DNA of 64,000 nucleotides, from assembly GCF_019956555.1 (NCBI RefSeq), contig NZ_JAHBDQ010000005.1:1-64000 (forward strand), in the 5' to 3' direction. The notes under the pieces are model-generated. The model was not told where the DNA came from, made no database searches, and saw only the letters and a program-made list of their open reading frames with translations. Origin of the DNA: Pseudomonas sp. A-RE-19 (GTDB taxonomy: Bacteria; Pseudomonadota; Gammaproteobacteria; Pseudomonadales; Pseudomonadaceae). The translations under genes were made by a program, and so were the position numbers. Position 1 is the stretch's first letter. Each line of letters opens with the position of its first letter. Shown here piece by piece: positions 8,623-17,782 of this stretch.

Positions 8623-10122
8623 ATGGCGAAAGCGTTCGAGCTGGAAACGCTGAAAATGCGCCTCAACGATGCTGAGTTTCAGTTGCTGGATCTGCACCAA
8701 CGGATTCAGCGCGCACTGCGTGCATTAATCCTCGATGGCGCCCTTGACCCCGGTTTGAAGCTGCCCGCGACCCGGGTCCTGGCCAAGTCACTCGGGATCG
8801 CCCGCGACACCGTGGAGAACGCCTATGTGCAACTGCACCGGGACGGTTTTATCGTGCGACGCGAGGGGGCCGGCAGTTATGTCTGCGAAACGGTGGGCAC
8901 CGAATTGCGCGGTGCGGCACGCCGCCGCATCAAGGCGCAAGAGGTCAAAAGCAGCCAGGCGGCACCGGGGGCGGGCTTGAGCCAGCGCGGGCGGATGATC
9001 TTCGACAGTGGCGGCGTGAACGATCAGCAGGTGATCAAGGCGTTTGCGACCGGCCTGCCGGAAACCCGCACGTTCCCCACCGATGTATGGGAGCGCCTGC
9101 AACGTCGGGTCATGAAGGACTATCGCGCCAATGTGCTGTTGCATGGCGACCCGCAAGGAGCCGAGCCGTTGCGCAAGGCCATCGCCACCTACTTGAACCT
9201 CGAGCGCGGGGCCAAATGCTCTCCCGACCAGATCATGGTGCTGAGCAGCACTCGCCAAGCCCTCTTTCTGTGTGCGCAGTTGCTGGTGGACGCCGGCAAA
9301 CCGATTCTGCTGGAAAACCCGGGTTACTATGGCGCCAAGAAAGCCTTTGAAACCGCCGAGACCAAGGTCTTGCCCATCGATGTCGATGAACTGGGCATAC
9401 GCACCGACCTGCTGTACGCCGACCGCAGCGGCGCCAATTGCGTCTATGTCACGCCGTCTCATCAATACCCCACCGGCGCGACCTTGCCGCTGGAGCGTCG
9501 TCTTGAGTTGATCAACTGGGCAGCGCAGAAGGGCAAGTGGGTCATCGAAGATGACTACGACAGCGAGTTTCACTACGACGGGCAGCCGACCGCCTGTGTA
9601 CAGGGCCTGGACAAGTACCAGCGTACGCTCTACATCGGCACCTTCAGCAAGACCCTCTACCCTGGGTTGCGAATGGGCTACATGGTACTGCCCCACGAGT
9701 TGATCAAAGCCTTCACCTACGCGCGCAGCATGATGGACGGCCACACGCCACAAATCCTGCAACTGACCCTGGCGCGCTTCATGGAGGACGGCCATTACAA
9801 CGCCCATGTCCGGGCCATGCGCAAGCTGTATGCCGGGCGCCGTTCCGTCATGCTTGAAGCGATCGGCAAGCATTTGGACGGCATCGTTACCGCCTTGCGT
9901 CCTCCCGGCGGACTACAAATTCCCTGCCTGCTGCACGATGGCTGGTCTGAGGAAAAAACCATCCGCCAAGCGGCCAGCGCGGGCGTACAGCTTTCCGGCC
10001 TGAGCCGGTTGTACGCCAGCGAGGAGAAGAAACAAGGCTGGCTATTGGGTTACTCGTCTTTGACCGCTTACGAAATCGAAGCGGCCATGCTGCGCCTGGC
10101 CACGGCACTGAAAACCCGGTAG
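8623..10122 (+). CDS. MocR/PdxR-type transcriptional regulator (GntR wHTH fused to aminotransferase domain)
   Basis: A 499-residue fusion. Residues ~20-95 form a GntR winged helix (LHQRIQRALRALILDGAL ... LPATRVLAKSLGIARDTVENAY). Residues ~130-499 form a fold-type I aminotransferase-like domain with the PLP lysine in GTFSKTLYPGLRMGYMVLP. Proteins of this class sense PLP or amino-PLP adducts and often control adjacent, divergent genes. The divergently transcribed neighbours (serC, a transporter, yggS-like, glyA) are themselves PLP-linked, which makes them the likely targets. Start at 8623 is supported by AAGTAAGGCAG upstream and the conserved N-terminus. Confidence 0.9.
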   Translation: MAKAFELETLKMRLNDAEFQLLDLHQRIQRALRALILDGALDPGLKLPATRVLAKSLGIARDTVENAYVQLHRDGFIVRREGAGSYVCETVGTELRGAARRRIKAQEVKSSQAAPGAGLSQRGRMIFDSGGVNDQQVIKAFATGLPETRTFPTDVWERLQRRVMKDYRANVLLHGDPQGAEPLRKAIATYLNLERGAKCSPDQIMVLSSTRQALFLCAQLLVDAGKPILLENPGYYGAKKAFETAETKVLPIDVDELGIRTDLLYADRSGANCVYVTPSHQYPTGATLPLERRLELINWAAQKGKWVIEDDYDSEFHYDGQPTACVQGLDKYQRTLYIGTFSKTLYPGLRMGYMVLPHELIKAFTYARSMMDGHTPQILQLTLARFMEDGHYNAHVRAMRKLYAGRRSVMLEAIGKHLDGIVTALRPPGGLQIPCLLHDGWSEEKTIRQAASAGVQLSGLSRLYASEEKKQGWLLGYSSLTAYEIEAAMLRLATALKTR

Positions 10123-10145
10123 GGCAATGTCTGGCAGCCAGTAGC

Positions 10146-10197
10146 CCGGTGTCTGGTCCTGAAATAGGTTTACACCTGTTTCAGAACCAGACACCGG
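10146..10197. terminator. Long imperfect hairpin between mocR and a secreted-protein gene
   Basis: Arms of about 24 nt (CCGGTGTCTGGT... and ...ACCAGACACCGG) with two mismatches close around a 4-nt TTAC loop. It lies between two convergent genes and could end transcription from both sides, although there is no strong T tract. It could also be a mobile palindrome. Confidence 0.5.
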
Positions 10198-10233
10198 TAG
10201 GTGGCTAGAGAGATCTCGTTGCACAACCGTTCG

Positions 10234-10659
10234 CTACTTCTCCGTCCATTTCCCACCACCGGTTTCGCAATCGATCCTGGCTTGCGGCAGGTTCTCGACG
10301 CTGTAGTAATAAGTGATGATCTGGGCGTTGTCGGGGATGTTCAGCGGCTTGCTGTTCTTGTCCTTGCTGATGGACTGGGGGTTGGCCAGTGCTTCTGGCG
10401 TCAACGTGCCCAGGCAAGTGGCCCGATAGCGATCGGTGCATTGTTCGACTTTTTTCTTGGTGTTGGTCAGCATCTCCTTGCTCTCGTTGCTGCAGGACCA
10501 ATCGATGGCGTCCACTGGCATGCCTTCGTACTCATAGCAGCTGTGTGTTTCGATCACGGGAACTGAAGGGCTTTAGGATCGGGTTTTGACGTCGCACCCT
10601 TGCGCCATCACCCACATGGGGCAGAGGCTGACGATCAGAAGCAGAAGTAGTCTGTTCAT
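10234..10659 (-). pseudogene. Secreted Cys-containing small protein interrupted by a stop codon
   Basis: From an ATG at 10659 with an upstream AGGAGAGGAA ribosome site, the frame encodes a clear signal peptide (MNRLLLLLIVSLCPMWVMAQG) followed by CDVKTRS, then a TAA stop, and continues in the same frame to 10234 as a Cys-rich protein (THSCYEYEG ... WSCSNES ... CTDRYRATC ... DCETGGGKW). The intact precursor would be about 141 residues. Signal peptide and body in one frame with a single intervening stop suggest a recent nonsense mutation, or a sequencing error. The family is not recognised; the even Cys spacing suggests disulfides in the periplasm. Confidence 0.6.
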
Positions 10660-10699
10660 TTCCTCTCCTGTAGTCCCGTGTGGGGGATCAAGGCGTCAG

Positions 10700-10984
10700 C
10701 TACACAAATGGCTGACCAGTAAAACCACGCGGCAATCTTTGCAAGCCGGGCATTTCGATCAACCGTTGGGTCCAGGCTGCGCGCCAGTCACTGACGGTGT
10801 GGGCGACTTTTGCCTTGCGTGCGGCTCGGCGTGCGGCATTGCGCTCGGCTTTGCGTGCTTCTTTGAACGCATCGGTATTGCGGCAGCTTCTGCATTTCAC
10901 GCGGGTCAGTATTTGGCTTGAAGTCAGGTTGCTGCCTTTATGCCCGCAGGCCAGGTGCCCGCCGACTTTGAAGTGAGTGACCAT
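10700..10984 (-). CDS. Small basic hypothetical protein with a Cys pair motif
   Basis: 94 residues starting MVTHFKVGGHLACGHKG at 10984, chosen because AGGAAGGAGATGTCTC gives a strong Shine-Dalgarno site and the upstream codons are low in coding character. One C-G-H near residue 13 and CRSC near residue 33 could form a small zinc ribbon. Residues ~38-56 are extremely basic and Ala-rich (KEARKAERNAARRAARKAK), and a Trp/Arg-rich tail follows. Probably a pseudomonad-specific small protein of unknown function; nucleic-acid binding is possible from composition only. Confidence 0.6.
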   Translation of the reverse strand: MVTHFKVGGHLACGHKGSNLTSSQILTRVKCRSCRNTDAFKEARKAERNAARRAARKAKVAHTVSDWRAAWTQRLIEMPGLQRLPRGFTGQPFV

Positions 10985-11056
10985 GAGACATCTCCTTCCT
11001 GATGTGTAAACGTTCGACATCCGGCGGGCGAGGGCGTTCGTTCGCAGTGCAGCAGG

Positions 11057-11085
11057 CAAAAAAAAGGCCCGCATGCGGGCGGGCC
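11057..11085 (-). terminator. Rho-independent terminator
   Basis: A palindromic GCCCGCATGCGGGC stem (11067-11080) is followed, on the minus strand, by a run of T (A tract at 11058-11065 on the plus strand). It would end leftward transcription. Confidence 0.65.
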
Positions 11086-11154
11086 AGGGGACTTCTTGAA
11101 AGGAGTGGGTCCACTGTAGGAGAGCAGTTGTGAAGGCGGTGTGAAATAGGCGAA

Positions 11155-11183
11155 CAAAAAAAAGCCCGGCAAACCTGGCCGGG
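11155..11183 (-). terminator. Rho-independent terminator of the 76-aa gene
   Basis: CCCGGC (11165-11170) pairs with GCCGGG (11178-11183), and the minus strand continues into a run of nine or so T residues (A tract 11155-11163). It lies about 105 bases beyond the stop of the gene at 11289-11519. Confidence 0.7.
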
Positions 11184-11288
11184 TTGGGGTGTAGCACATG
11201 GCAGGCAGGCAAGAGCCTGGTGACGATGATGTCACCGTTCAGGTGTCCAGAATCAGGCTCAATCCCTGGCTCGAGTACCTGGGTCGAC

Positions 11289-11519
11289 TCATTTGAACCG
11301 AGGCAGCGGCGGCTCGACAGGTTTGAGTGCAGACAGCGCGCTGCGAATCTGCGGCGTGTCTTTCTCGATGTCGTTCAGACGATCGCGAATCCTGAGGGCT
11401 GTCGGATGCCCCCCTTGATGATCGACCCAATCGGCGATTTCCTTGCACGCAGCGGCAAGGCGCGCCTGACGGGAGTCAAGCAGGGTGAGCAGGGTGGTGA
11501 TGGACTCTTTCTCGGACAT
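11289..11519 (-). CDS. Small hypothetical cytoplasmic protein, 76 aa
   Basis: Frame MSEKESITTLLTLLDSRQA..., predicted almost all-helical and charged, with a Pro-rich end (KPVEPPLPRFK). The start at 11519 fits a strong GGAGG site 7 bases upstream; a GTG three codons earlier overlaps that site and is unlikely. It is flanked downstream by two minus-strand terminator hairpins. Family unknown; the pattern is that of a short pseudomonad-specific orphan. Confidence 0.6.
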   Translation of the reverse strand: MSEKESITTLLTLLDSRQARLAAACKEIADWVDHQGGHPTALRIRDRLNDIEKDTPQIRSALSALKPVEPPLPRFK

Positions 11520-11651
11520 GACAAACACCTCCGTTCAAAGAAATCGGGTAAAGGGCAACAAAAAGCCCGCGGGGGAGCGAGCTTTCTGCCGATGGGTCGC
11601 TGATCCTTCAGCTCCTTCAAGTATAGACCCGGTCAGTAAAAGAGGTCGGCT

Positions 11652-11912
11652 TCAGGCCAGTTGGGACGGCAGCGACGAGCTGGCCGCGTTAAGCCTGCGA
11701 CACTCGCGCTCGGCATCCTCTTCAAGATCGAAGCCGTCACCGATGAAGCCGCGCGTACGGGTATCGGTAATGCGATACCAGATGGCAGCGTCAGGGGGTG
11801 GGTGACCGGTTTCTCCGGCCCGACGGCCATGAATAATGATCTTGTTGCAAGGTTTCACAACGAAAATGTCTTCCATGGCGTCACCGAAGCTATTCGTATT
11901 CAGATCAAGCAT
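11652..11912 (-). CDS. Small hypothetical protein, 86 aa
   Basis: Frame MLDLNTNSFGDAMEDIFVVKP... with AAIWYRITDTRTRGFIGDGF in the middle and an acidic, Arg-containing end (EEDAERECRRL). CAAGGGGCTTCT before the ATG gives a weak to moderate ribosome site. No signal or membrane segment. A short hairpin with A tract near 11560-11585 may end its transcript. Function unknown. Confidence 0.55.
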   Translation of the reverse strand: MLDLNTNSFGDAMEDIFVVKPCNKIIIHGRRAGETGHPPPDAAIWYRITDTRTRGFIGDGFDLEEDAERECRRLNAASSSLPSQLA

Positions 11913-12270
11913 AGAAGCCCCTTGCGATCATGCAAAAAACAGACAGGTCAGTTCGTCGGTTAAGCGCACGCTGGAAGACTGCTCACGATGTTTCAGTCGT
12001 CTCGATAAGCTTCCAGAAGGACAGCCAGCGCGACTTATTCGGCCCTGAGCCTTTTACGTCCCCTCGATCGAGGCAATTGGGCCAAAGCCCCCTGCATAAA
12101 TCCATCGACGACCGCCGGGTGGTTTTGCCCGGGGATTTCCAGGCAGCGCTTGGCAGGTCGGGCCGCAGAACCTCGGGTAACGCGGTATCTGGCATGGCGG
12201 GCAATCCTGGGCGACGAATCATGGGGCGTTAAGCCATTGACCGCGCACTGTTGCCGGGGTGCCGACAGAT
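11913..12270. other. Gap between small genes and modC
   Basis: About 360 bases with no confident gene. One minus-strand frame (11983-12195, about 70 residues from MPDTALPEVLRPDLP, with DLCRGLWPNCLDRGDVK in the middle) might be a small protein, but it has no clear ribosome site and no family I know. No terminator with a T tract is visible after modC. Confidence 0.4.
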
Positions 12271-13350
12271 TCAGGCCAGCACCGCCACCGCCTTGATCTG
12301 CGCCCAGAGTTGCTGGCCGGGGTACACGCCTAACTGATCCCGGGAATAGCGAGTGATCCGCGCCAACAGCGGTGTACCGGCCGCGTTCAGGCGGATCAGC
12401 ACGTGGGCGGCGTTATCGGCGCCGATTTCACTGATCACCGTGACCGGCAAGCGATTGAGGATGCTGCTTTGCTCGACGCCTTGCAGGCTCAGGCTGACAT
12501 CCCGCGCCTGGACCTTGCAGCGCAGTGCCTGGCCTTCAGCCATCGGCGAATGGGCGACTCGAATGCTCAGGTCCGTGTCGGGCAGCTGCAAGGTCAACAA
12601 TTGGTAGTCGGCGTCATAGGCGCGGACGTGCCCTTCGATCACCACGCCGGCGTCGTCGCCCAGCGCCAGTGGCAGATCGAGTCGGGCCAGGGTTTCGCCA
12701 ATGGGGCCGCTGGCCAGGGCCTTGCCGTTGCTGAGCAGGACGAGGTGGTCGGCGAGCCGCGCCACTTCATCCTGAGAATGGCTGACGTACAGCACGGGGA
12801 TGTCCAGCTCATCGTGCAGCCGTTGCAGGTACGGCAGGATTTCGTTTTTGCGCTGGGTATCGAGTGCCGCCAGCGGTTCGTCCATCAGCAATAGCTTCGG
12901 GCTGGTAAGCAGGGCGCGAGCGATGCCGATCCGCTGACGCTCGCCACCTGAAAGATTGTGTGGATCACGGTCGAGCAAATGGCCAATCCCCAGCAGCTCG
13001 GTGGCATGGGCCATGTCGACCCGCCGCTGTTGGCGAGGAATGCGCTTGAGGCCGAACTCAAGGTTGGCCCGCACCGACAAATGCGCAAACAGACTGGCTT
13101 CCTGGAAAACGTAACCCAAGGCGCGTTTATGCGGCGGGAGGAAAATCCGCTTGTCGCTGTCTTGCCAGACTTCATCGTTGACTTGAATAAAACCCTGCTC
13201 GGCCTGTTCCAGGCCGGCAATGCAGCGCAGGCAGGTGGTCTTGCCCGAGCCGGAATGACCGTACAGCGCCGTCACTCCGCGGCCGGGCAGTTGCAGGTCC
13301 AGATCCAGGGAGAATCCCGAATAATTCAGTTTCAAGCGCGTATGAATCAT
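12271..13350 (-). CDS. modC: Molybdate ABC transporter ATP-binding protein
   Basis: ATPase of the ModABC importer, 359 residues. Walker [10 protein letters not shown] near residue 32, Q-loop, signature [15 protein letters not shown], Walker [13 protein letters not shown], and switch His in [10 protein letters not shown]. The C-terminal ~70 residues form the molybdate-binding (TOBE/MOP) domain that is typical of ModC and absent from most importer ATPases. It begins 3 bases after the modB stop, so it is the last gene of modABC on the minus strand. Confidence 0.95.
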   Translation of the reverse strand: MIHTRLKLNYSGFSLDLDLQLPGRGVTALYGHSGSGKTTCLRCIAGLEQAEQGFIQVNDEVWQDSDKRIFLPPHKRALGYVFQEASLFAHLSVRANLEFGLKRIPRQQRRVDMAHATELLGIGHLLDRDPHNLSGGERQRIGIARALLTSPKLLLMDEPLAALDTQRKNEILPYLQRLHDELDIPVLYVSHSQDEVARLADHLVLLSNGKALASGPIGETLARLDLPLALGDDAGVVIEGHVRAYDADYQLLTLQLPDTDLSIRVAHSPMAEGQALRCKVQARDVSLSLQGVEQSSILNRLPVTVISEIGADNAAHVLIRLNAAGTPLLARITRYSRDQLGVYPGQQLWAQIKAVAVLA

Positions 13351-13353
13351 TGG

Positions 13354-14034
13354 TCAACCCCAGCCCGTTTTGGTTTTACGGCTGGAGTAGAGCGCCAGCA
13401 ACACCGCAAAGGAGAACACCAGCATCACCCCGGCCAGCCAATGAGCCTGGGCATATTCCATGGCTTCGACGTGATCGTAGATCTGCACCGAGACCACGCG
13501 GGTCTTGTCGGGAATGTTGCCGCCGATCATCAGCACCACGCCGAACTCGCCGACGGTATGGGCGAAACCGAGAATGGCCGCGGTGATGAAACCGGGGCGG
13601 GCCAGCGGCACGATCACGCTGAAGAACGTGTCCCAGGGATTGGCGCGCAAGGTCGCAGCCACTTCCAGCGGGCGAATGCCAATGGCGGAAAAAGCATTTT
13701 GCAGCGGCTGCACCACAAACGGCATCGAGTACAGCACCGAGCCGATCACCAGCCCCGCAAAACTGAAGGTCAGGGTGCCGAGGCCCAGCGACTGAGTGAA
13801 CTGGCCGAGCCATCCATTCGGACCGAGCGCCAGCAACAAGTAAAAGCCAATCACCGTGGGTGGCAGCACCAGGGGCAGGGCGACGATCGCCCCGACCGGG
13901 CCGCGCAACCAGGAACGGGTACGCGACAGCCATAACGCAATCGGAGTGCCAATGATCAGCAGGATGACCGTGGTCAGGGACGCCAGTTTCAGGGTCAGCC
14001 AGATGGCGGAATAATCGGCACTCGATAGCGTCAT
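13354..14034 (-). CDS. modB: Molybdate ABC transporter permease
   Basis: Inner-membrane permease, 226 residues with about five to six helices. The EAA loop that docks with ModC is visible as [26 protein letters not shown] near residues 127-152. N-terminal [19 protein letters not shown] and the C-terminal [19 protein letters not shown] match the family. The ATG directly abuts the modA stop (no gap), implying coupled translation. Confidence 0.95.
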   Translation of the reverse strand: MTLSSADYSAIWLTLKLASLTTVILLIIGTPIALWLSRTRSWLRGPVGAIVALPLVLPPTVIGFYLLLALGPNGWLGQFTQSLGLGTLTFSFAGLVIGSVLYSMPFVVQPLQNAFSAIGIRPLEVAATLRANPWDTFFSVIVPLARPGFITAAILGFAHTVGEFGVVLMIGGNIPDKTRVVSVQIYDHVEAMEYAQAHWLAGVMLVFSFAVLLALYSSRKTKTGWG

Positions 14035-14845
<811 letters not shown>

Positions 14846-14912
14846 AATTGCCTGTAAACGGAACTTGCTGGATATAGGGAGCATGGTTGGCACTGAATGC
14901 TGCTAAGTGCGG

Positions 14913-15010
14913 AACCTGTGGGAGCGGGCTTGCTCGCGAAGACGACGGTACAGTCAACGTTGATGCCGCCTGATACACCGCCTTCGCGAGCAAGCCCGCT
15001 CCCACAGGTT
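14913..15010. repeat. REPIN (GAGCGGGCTTGCTCGCGA family)
   Basis: Perfect 29-nt inverted arms (14913-14941 and 14982-15010, beginning AACCTGTGGGAGCGGGC) around a 40-nt spacer. Typical pseudomonad REP doublet in the gap between modA and the nitronate monooxygenase gene. Confidence 0.85.
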
Positions 15011-15016
15011 TTGTGC

Positions 15017-16078
15017 CTAGTGAGTCAGTTTGATCAGCGCCTCATCCGCCAAACGCCGTGTCAGCTCTGCCGTGGTCAGTTCAATGCCCAGGGTGAATGC
15101 CTGTCCGGCCCAAAGGTTACTGAAATCCGCTTCCCCTTTGGCCCGCAGCGGCATCAACGCACCGCCCGCCAGGGGGAAGGCCGGTGCTTTGGCGCTCATC
15201 GGTCCCAGTTCACGCATCACCCGATTGAGAATCCCGCGTGCCGGGCGCCCGGTGAAAATGTTGGTGACCGCCGTCTCGCTTTCCTTCGCCGTGCGCAATG
15301 CCTTGTGGTGAGAAGCGCTGACCTTGGCCTCCGGCGTGAACAAATAAGCCGTGCCCACCTGAGCTGCCGAGGCGCCCAGCAGGAAAGCCGCCGCGACACC
15401 CCGTGCATCACCAATCCCCCCCGCCGCAATCACCGGCACCTTCACCGCATCGACGATCTGCGGCACGAGGGCAAAGGTCCCCACCTGGCTGCTCAGGTCA
15501 TCACTGAGGAACATCCCCCGATGACCGCCGGCCTCATAGCCCATGGCGATGATTGCATCGCAACCATGCTGCTCCAGCCAGATGGCTTCTTCGACTGTCG
15601 TCGCCGAGGAGAGAATTTTCGCCCCGGTGGCTTTTACCCGATCCAGCAGGGTCTTTTCCGGCAGGCCGAAGTGGAAACTCACCACTTCGGGACGAAACTC
15701 CTCGACCACTTCGCAGGTGGCATTATCGAACGGTGCGCGGTTGGACACCGGCGTTGGTGCGTCGAAATCGACGCCCAGTTCCCGGTAGTACGGTTCCAGC
15801 AAATTCTTCCAGTCCCGGGCGCGTTGCTCATCGGGCAGTGGAGGCTGGTGGCAGAAAAAGTTGACGTTGAACGGGCGCTGAGTGTGTTGGCGAATCGTCT
15901 TCAGTTCTTCGCGCAATTGCTCGATGCTCAGCATCGCGGCAGGCATCGAACCCAGGCCACCGGCATTGCTTGCCGCAATCACCATGGCCGAATTCGTCGC
16001 GCCGGCCATAGGAGCCTGGATGATCGGCAGTTCGATCCCGAGCAGGTCAAGAATGCGGGTGTCTGGCCATTGGCTCAT
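15017..16078 (-). CDS. Nitronate monooxygenase (2-nitropropane dioxygenase family)
   Basis: FMN-dependent TIM barrel of 353 residues that oxidises alkyl nitronates such as propionate-3-nitronate. Visible: LLGIELPIIQAPMAGATNS at the N-terminus, VNFFCHQPP, GCDAIIAMGYEAGGHRG with the catalytic His region, PVIAAGGIGDARGVAAAFLLGA (phosphate-binding glycine loop) and GTAYLFTPEA. Length is normal for class I enzymes. It is a lone minus-strand gene; the REPIN starts 7 bases beyond its stop. Substrate cannot be told from sequence. Confidence 0.9.
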   Translation of the reverse strand: MSQWPDTRILDLLGIELPIIQAPMAGATNSAMVIAASNAGGLGSMPAAMLSIEQLREELKTIRQHTQRPFNVNFFCHQPPLPDEQRARDWKNLLEPYYRELGVDFDAPTPVSNRAPFDNATCEVVEEFRPEVVSFHFGLPEKTLLDRVKATGAKILSSATTVEEAIWLEQHGCDAIIAMGYEAGGHRGMFLSDDLSSQVGTFALVPQIVDAVKVPVIAAGGIGDARGVAAAFLLGASAAQVGTAYLFTPEAKVSASHHKALRTAKESETAVTNIFTGRPARGILNRVMRELGPMSAKAPAFPLAGGALMPLRAKGEADFSNLWAGQAFTLGIELTTAELTRRLADEALIKLTH

Positions 16079-16256
16079 GTGCGGTGTTCTCCGGGCGTCG
16101 AAACAGGGCAGGGACGATAGAACAGAATTTGTATCAGTAATGATTGGCGCAAGGCCAGCCGAGTTTTGAAGATTGGCTTAAAGTCGGCTACGGCGATGTG
16201 TTCCCATGTGTTATTTCAACAGCACGACAACTGAGCGATTCCATCGGGAGGCAGTG

Positions 16257-17240
16257 ATGTTCAAAGGTATTTTGATCGACAAAGACGACAGCGGTTACCG
16301 GGCCACCCTGCAAGAGATCAATGACGATCAGTTGCCTGAAGGCGATGTGACGGTGCGCGTGGCGTACAGCACGCTGAACTTCAAGGATGGCCTGGCGATC
16401 ACCGGCAGCAGTCCGGTGGTGCGCAAATTCCCGATGGTGCCGGGGATCGATCTGGCGGGCACTGTCGAAGTCAGCAGTCATCCGGACTACAAGGTCGGTG
16501 ATCAAGTCCTGCTCAATGGCTGGGGTGTGGGTGAAGGACATTGGGGCGGACTGGCGCAAAAAGCTCGCCTGAATGGCGACTGGCTGATCCCGCTGCCCAA
16601 AGCATTCACCGCCGCGCAAGCGATGGCCATCGGTACGGCCGGTTACACGGCGATGCTGAGCATCCTGGCGCTGGAGCACAATGGCGTGAAACCCGAGCAG
16701 GGCGAAGTGCTGGTGACGGGTGCCAATGGCGGTGTAGGCAGTTTCGCCATCGCGCTGCTGAGCAAACTCGGTTATCGCGTGGTGGCCTCCACCGGCCGCA
16801 CCTCCGAACACGACTACCTCAAGCAATTGGGCGCCAGCGAAATCATCGATCGCGCCGCGTTGTCCGAGCCGGGCAAACCGTTGGCCAAGGAGCGTTGGGC
16901 GGCGGTGATCGACTCGGTTGGCAGTCACACACTGGCCAACGCCTGTGCCAGCACCCGCGCCAACGGCACCGTCGCTGCATGCGGGCTGGCCCAGGGCATG
17001 GATTTTCCGGCCTCCGTTGCGCCATTCATTTTGCGCGGTGTCACCCTGGCCGGCATCAACAGCGTGACCCAGCCCAAAGCCAAGCGGATACTGGCCTGGA
17101 ATCGCCTGGCCGAGCATCTGGATTTCGCCTTGCTGCCGCTGATCAGCCACGAAATCGGCTTGAGCGAAGCCATCGACGCTGCGCCGCTCTTGCTCGCCGG
17201 CCAATTACGTGGTCGGGTGGTGGTTGACGTCAATCGTTGA
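16257..17240 (+). CDS. YhdH/AcuI-family acrylyl-CoA reductase-like oxidoreductase
   Basis: MDR-superfamily NADPH oxidoreductase, 327 residues without the zinc-site Cys ladder. Motifs: MFKGILIDKDD, YSTLNFKDGLAITG, PMVPGIDLAGTV, the Rossmann loop VLVTGANGGVGSFAIALL, and GINSV near the C-terminus. The start at 16257 follows a GGGAGG site; the upstream in-frame ATG at 16206 adds 17 non-conserved residues. AcuI reduces acryloyl-CoA to propionyl-CoA in DMSP and propionate-type pathways; pseudomonad copies are often solitary, as here. Confidence 0.9.
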   Translation: MFKGILIDKDDSGYRATLQEINDDQLPEGDVTVRVAYSTLNFKDGLAITGSSPVVRKFPMVPGIDLAGTVEVSSHPDYKVGDQVLLNGWGVGEGHWGGLAQKARLNGDWLIPLPKAFTAAQAMAIGTAGYTAMLSILALEHNGVKPEQGEVLVTGANGGVGSFAIALLSKLGYRVVASTGRTSEHDYLKQLGASEIIDRAALSEPGKPLAKERWAAVIDSVGSHTLANACASTRANGTVAACGLAQGMDFPASVAPFILRGVTLAGINSVTQPKAKRILAWNRLAEHLDFALLPLISHEIGLSEAIDAAPLLLAGQLRGRVVVDVNR

Positions 17241-17293
17241 TCGTCTCGGCACCCATCAAACACACAAATTGTAGAGAGAAGGAAATATCAGCA

Positions 17294-17782
17294 ATGGATG
17301 TAAAACTGCGTGAAGTGCTGCCGTTCAGCGTCTCGGGTTTGCAGGTGCGAACCCTCAATGCCGCAGAGCAGCAGCCCGATACCGCGCGTATCGGCCCTAT
17401 GTGGGAGCAATTCTTCGTTGAGGATGTTTTCGACAAGATAGCCCACAAACAGCCGGATTCCTTTATGTACGGCGTCTATTCCAACTACGAGTCCGACGCT
17501 TCGGGCCACTTTGATGTGACCGCGGGTGCGGCGGTCACCGCGCCGTCCGAGCGCTTTGCGCAGATTCAGGTTGAGGGCGGTGATTACCTGGTGTTCAGCG
17601 CCAAAGGACCGATGCCCGACAGCGTTATTCAGACGTGGGGCCTGATCTGGGCCTACTTCGAGGACAACCCGCAGGTTCGCCGCAAGTTCGCCACGGACTT
17701 CGAGGTCTATACCGGCCCGGAGTCCGTGGCGGTCTATATCGGCATTCAGGACTCGACCGCGTTTTCACGCTCCAGCAACTGA
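17294..17782 (+). CDS. GyrI-like/AraC effector-binding domain protein
   Basis: Free-standing small-molecule-binding domain of 162 residues, similar to the effector domain of AraC-type and SbmC/GyrI proteins: IGPMWEQFF, YGVYSNYESDASGHFDVTAG, QIQVEGGDYLVFSAKGPMP and TWGLIWAYFE. No DNA-binding domain. Start at 17294 follows AGAGAAGGAAATA. It runs with acuI in the same direction, 53 bases apart. Its last 37 bases overlap the 3' end of the convergent ada gene, so the two transcripts are antisense there. Confidence 0.85.
   Translation: MDVKLREVLPFSVSGLQVRTLNAAEQQPDTARIGPMWEQFFVEDVFDKIAHKQPDSFMYGVYSNYESDASGHFDVTAGAAVTAPSERFAQIQVEGGDYLVFSAKGPMPDSVIQTWGLIWAYFEDNPQVRRKFATDFEVYTGPESVAVYIGIQDSTAFSRSSN

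Noticed and set aside
8788..9873. 361-codon minus-strand frame inside the MocR gene
   Set aside because: Shadow frame of the regulator on the other strand. No ribosome site and no recognisable domain.
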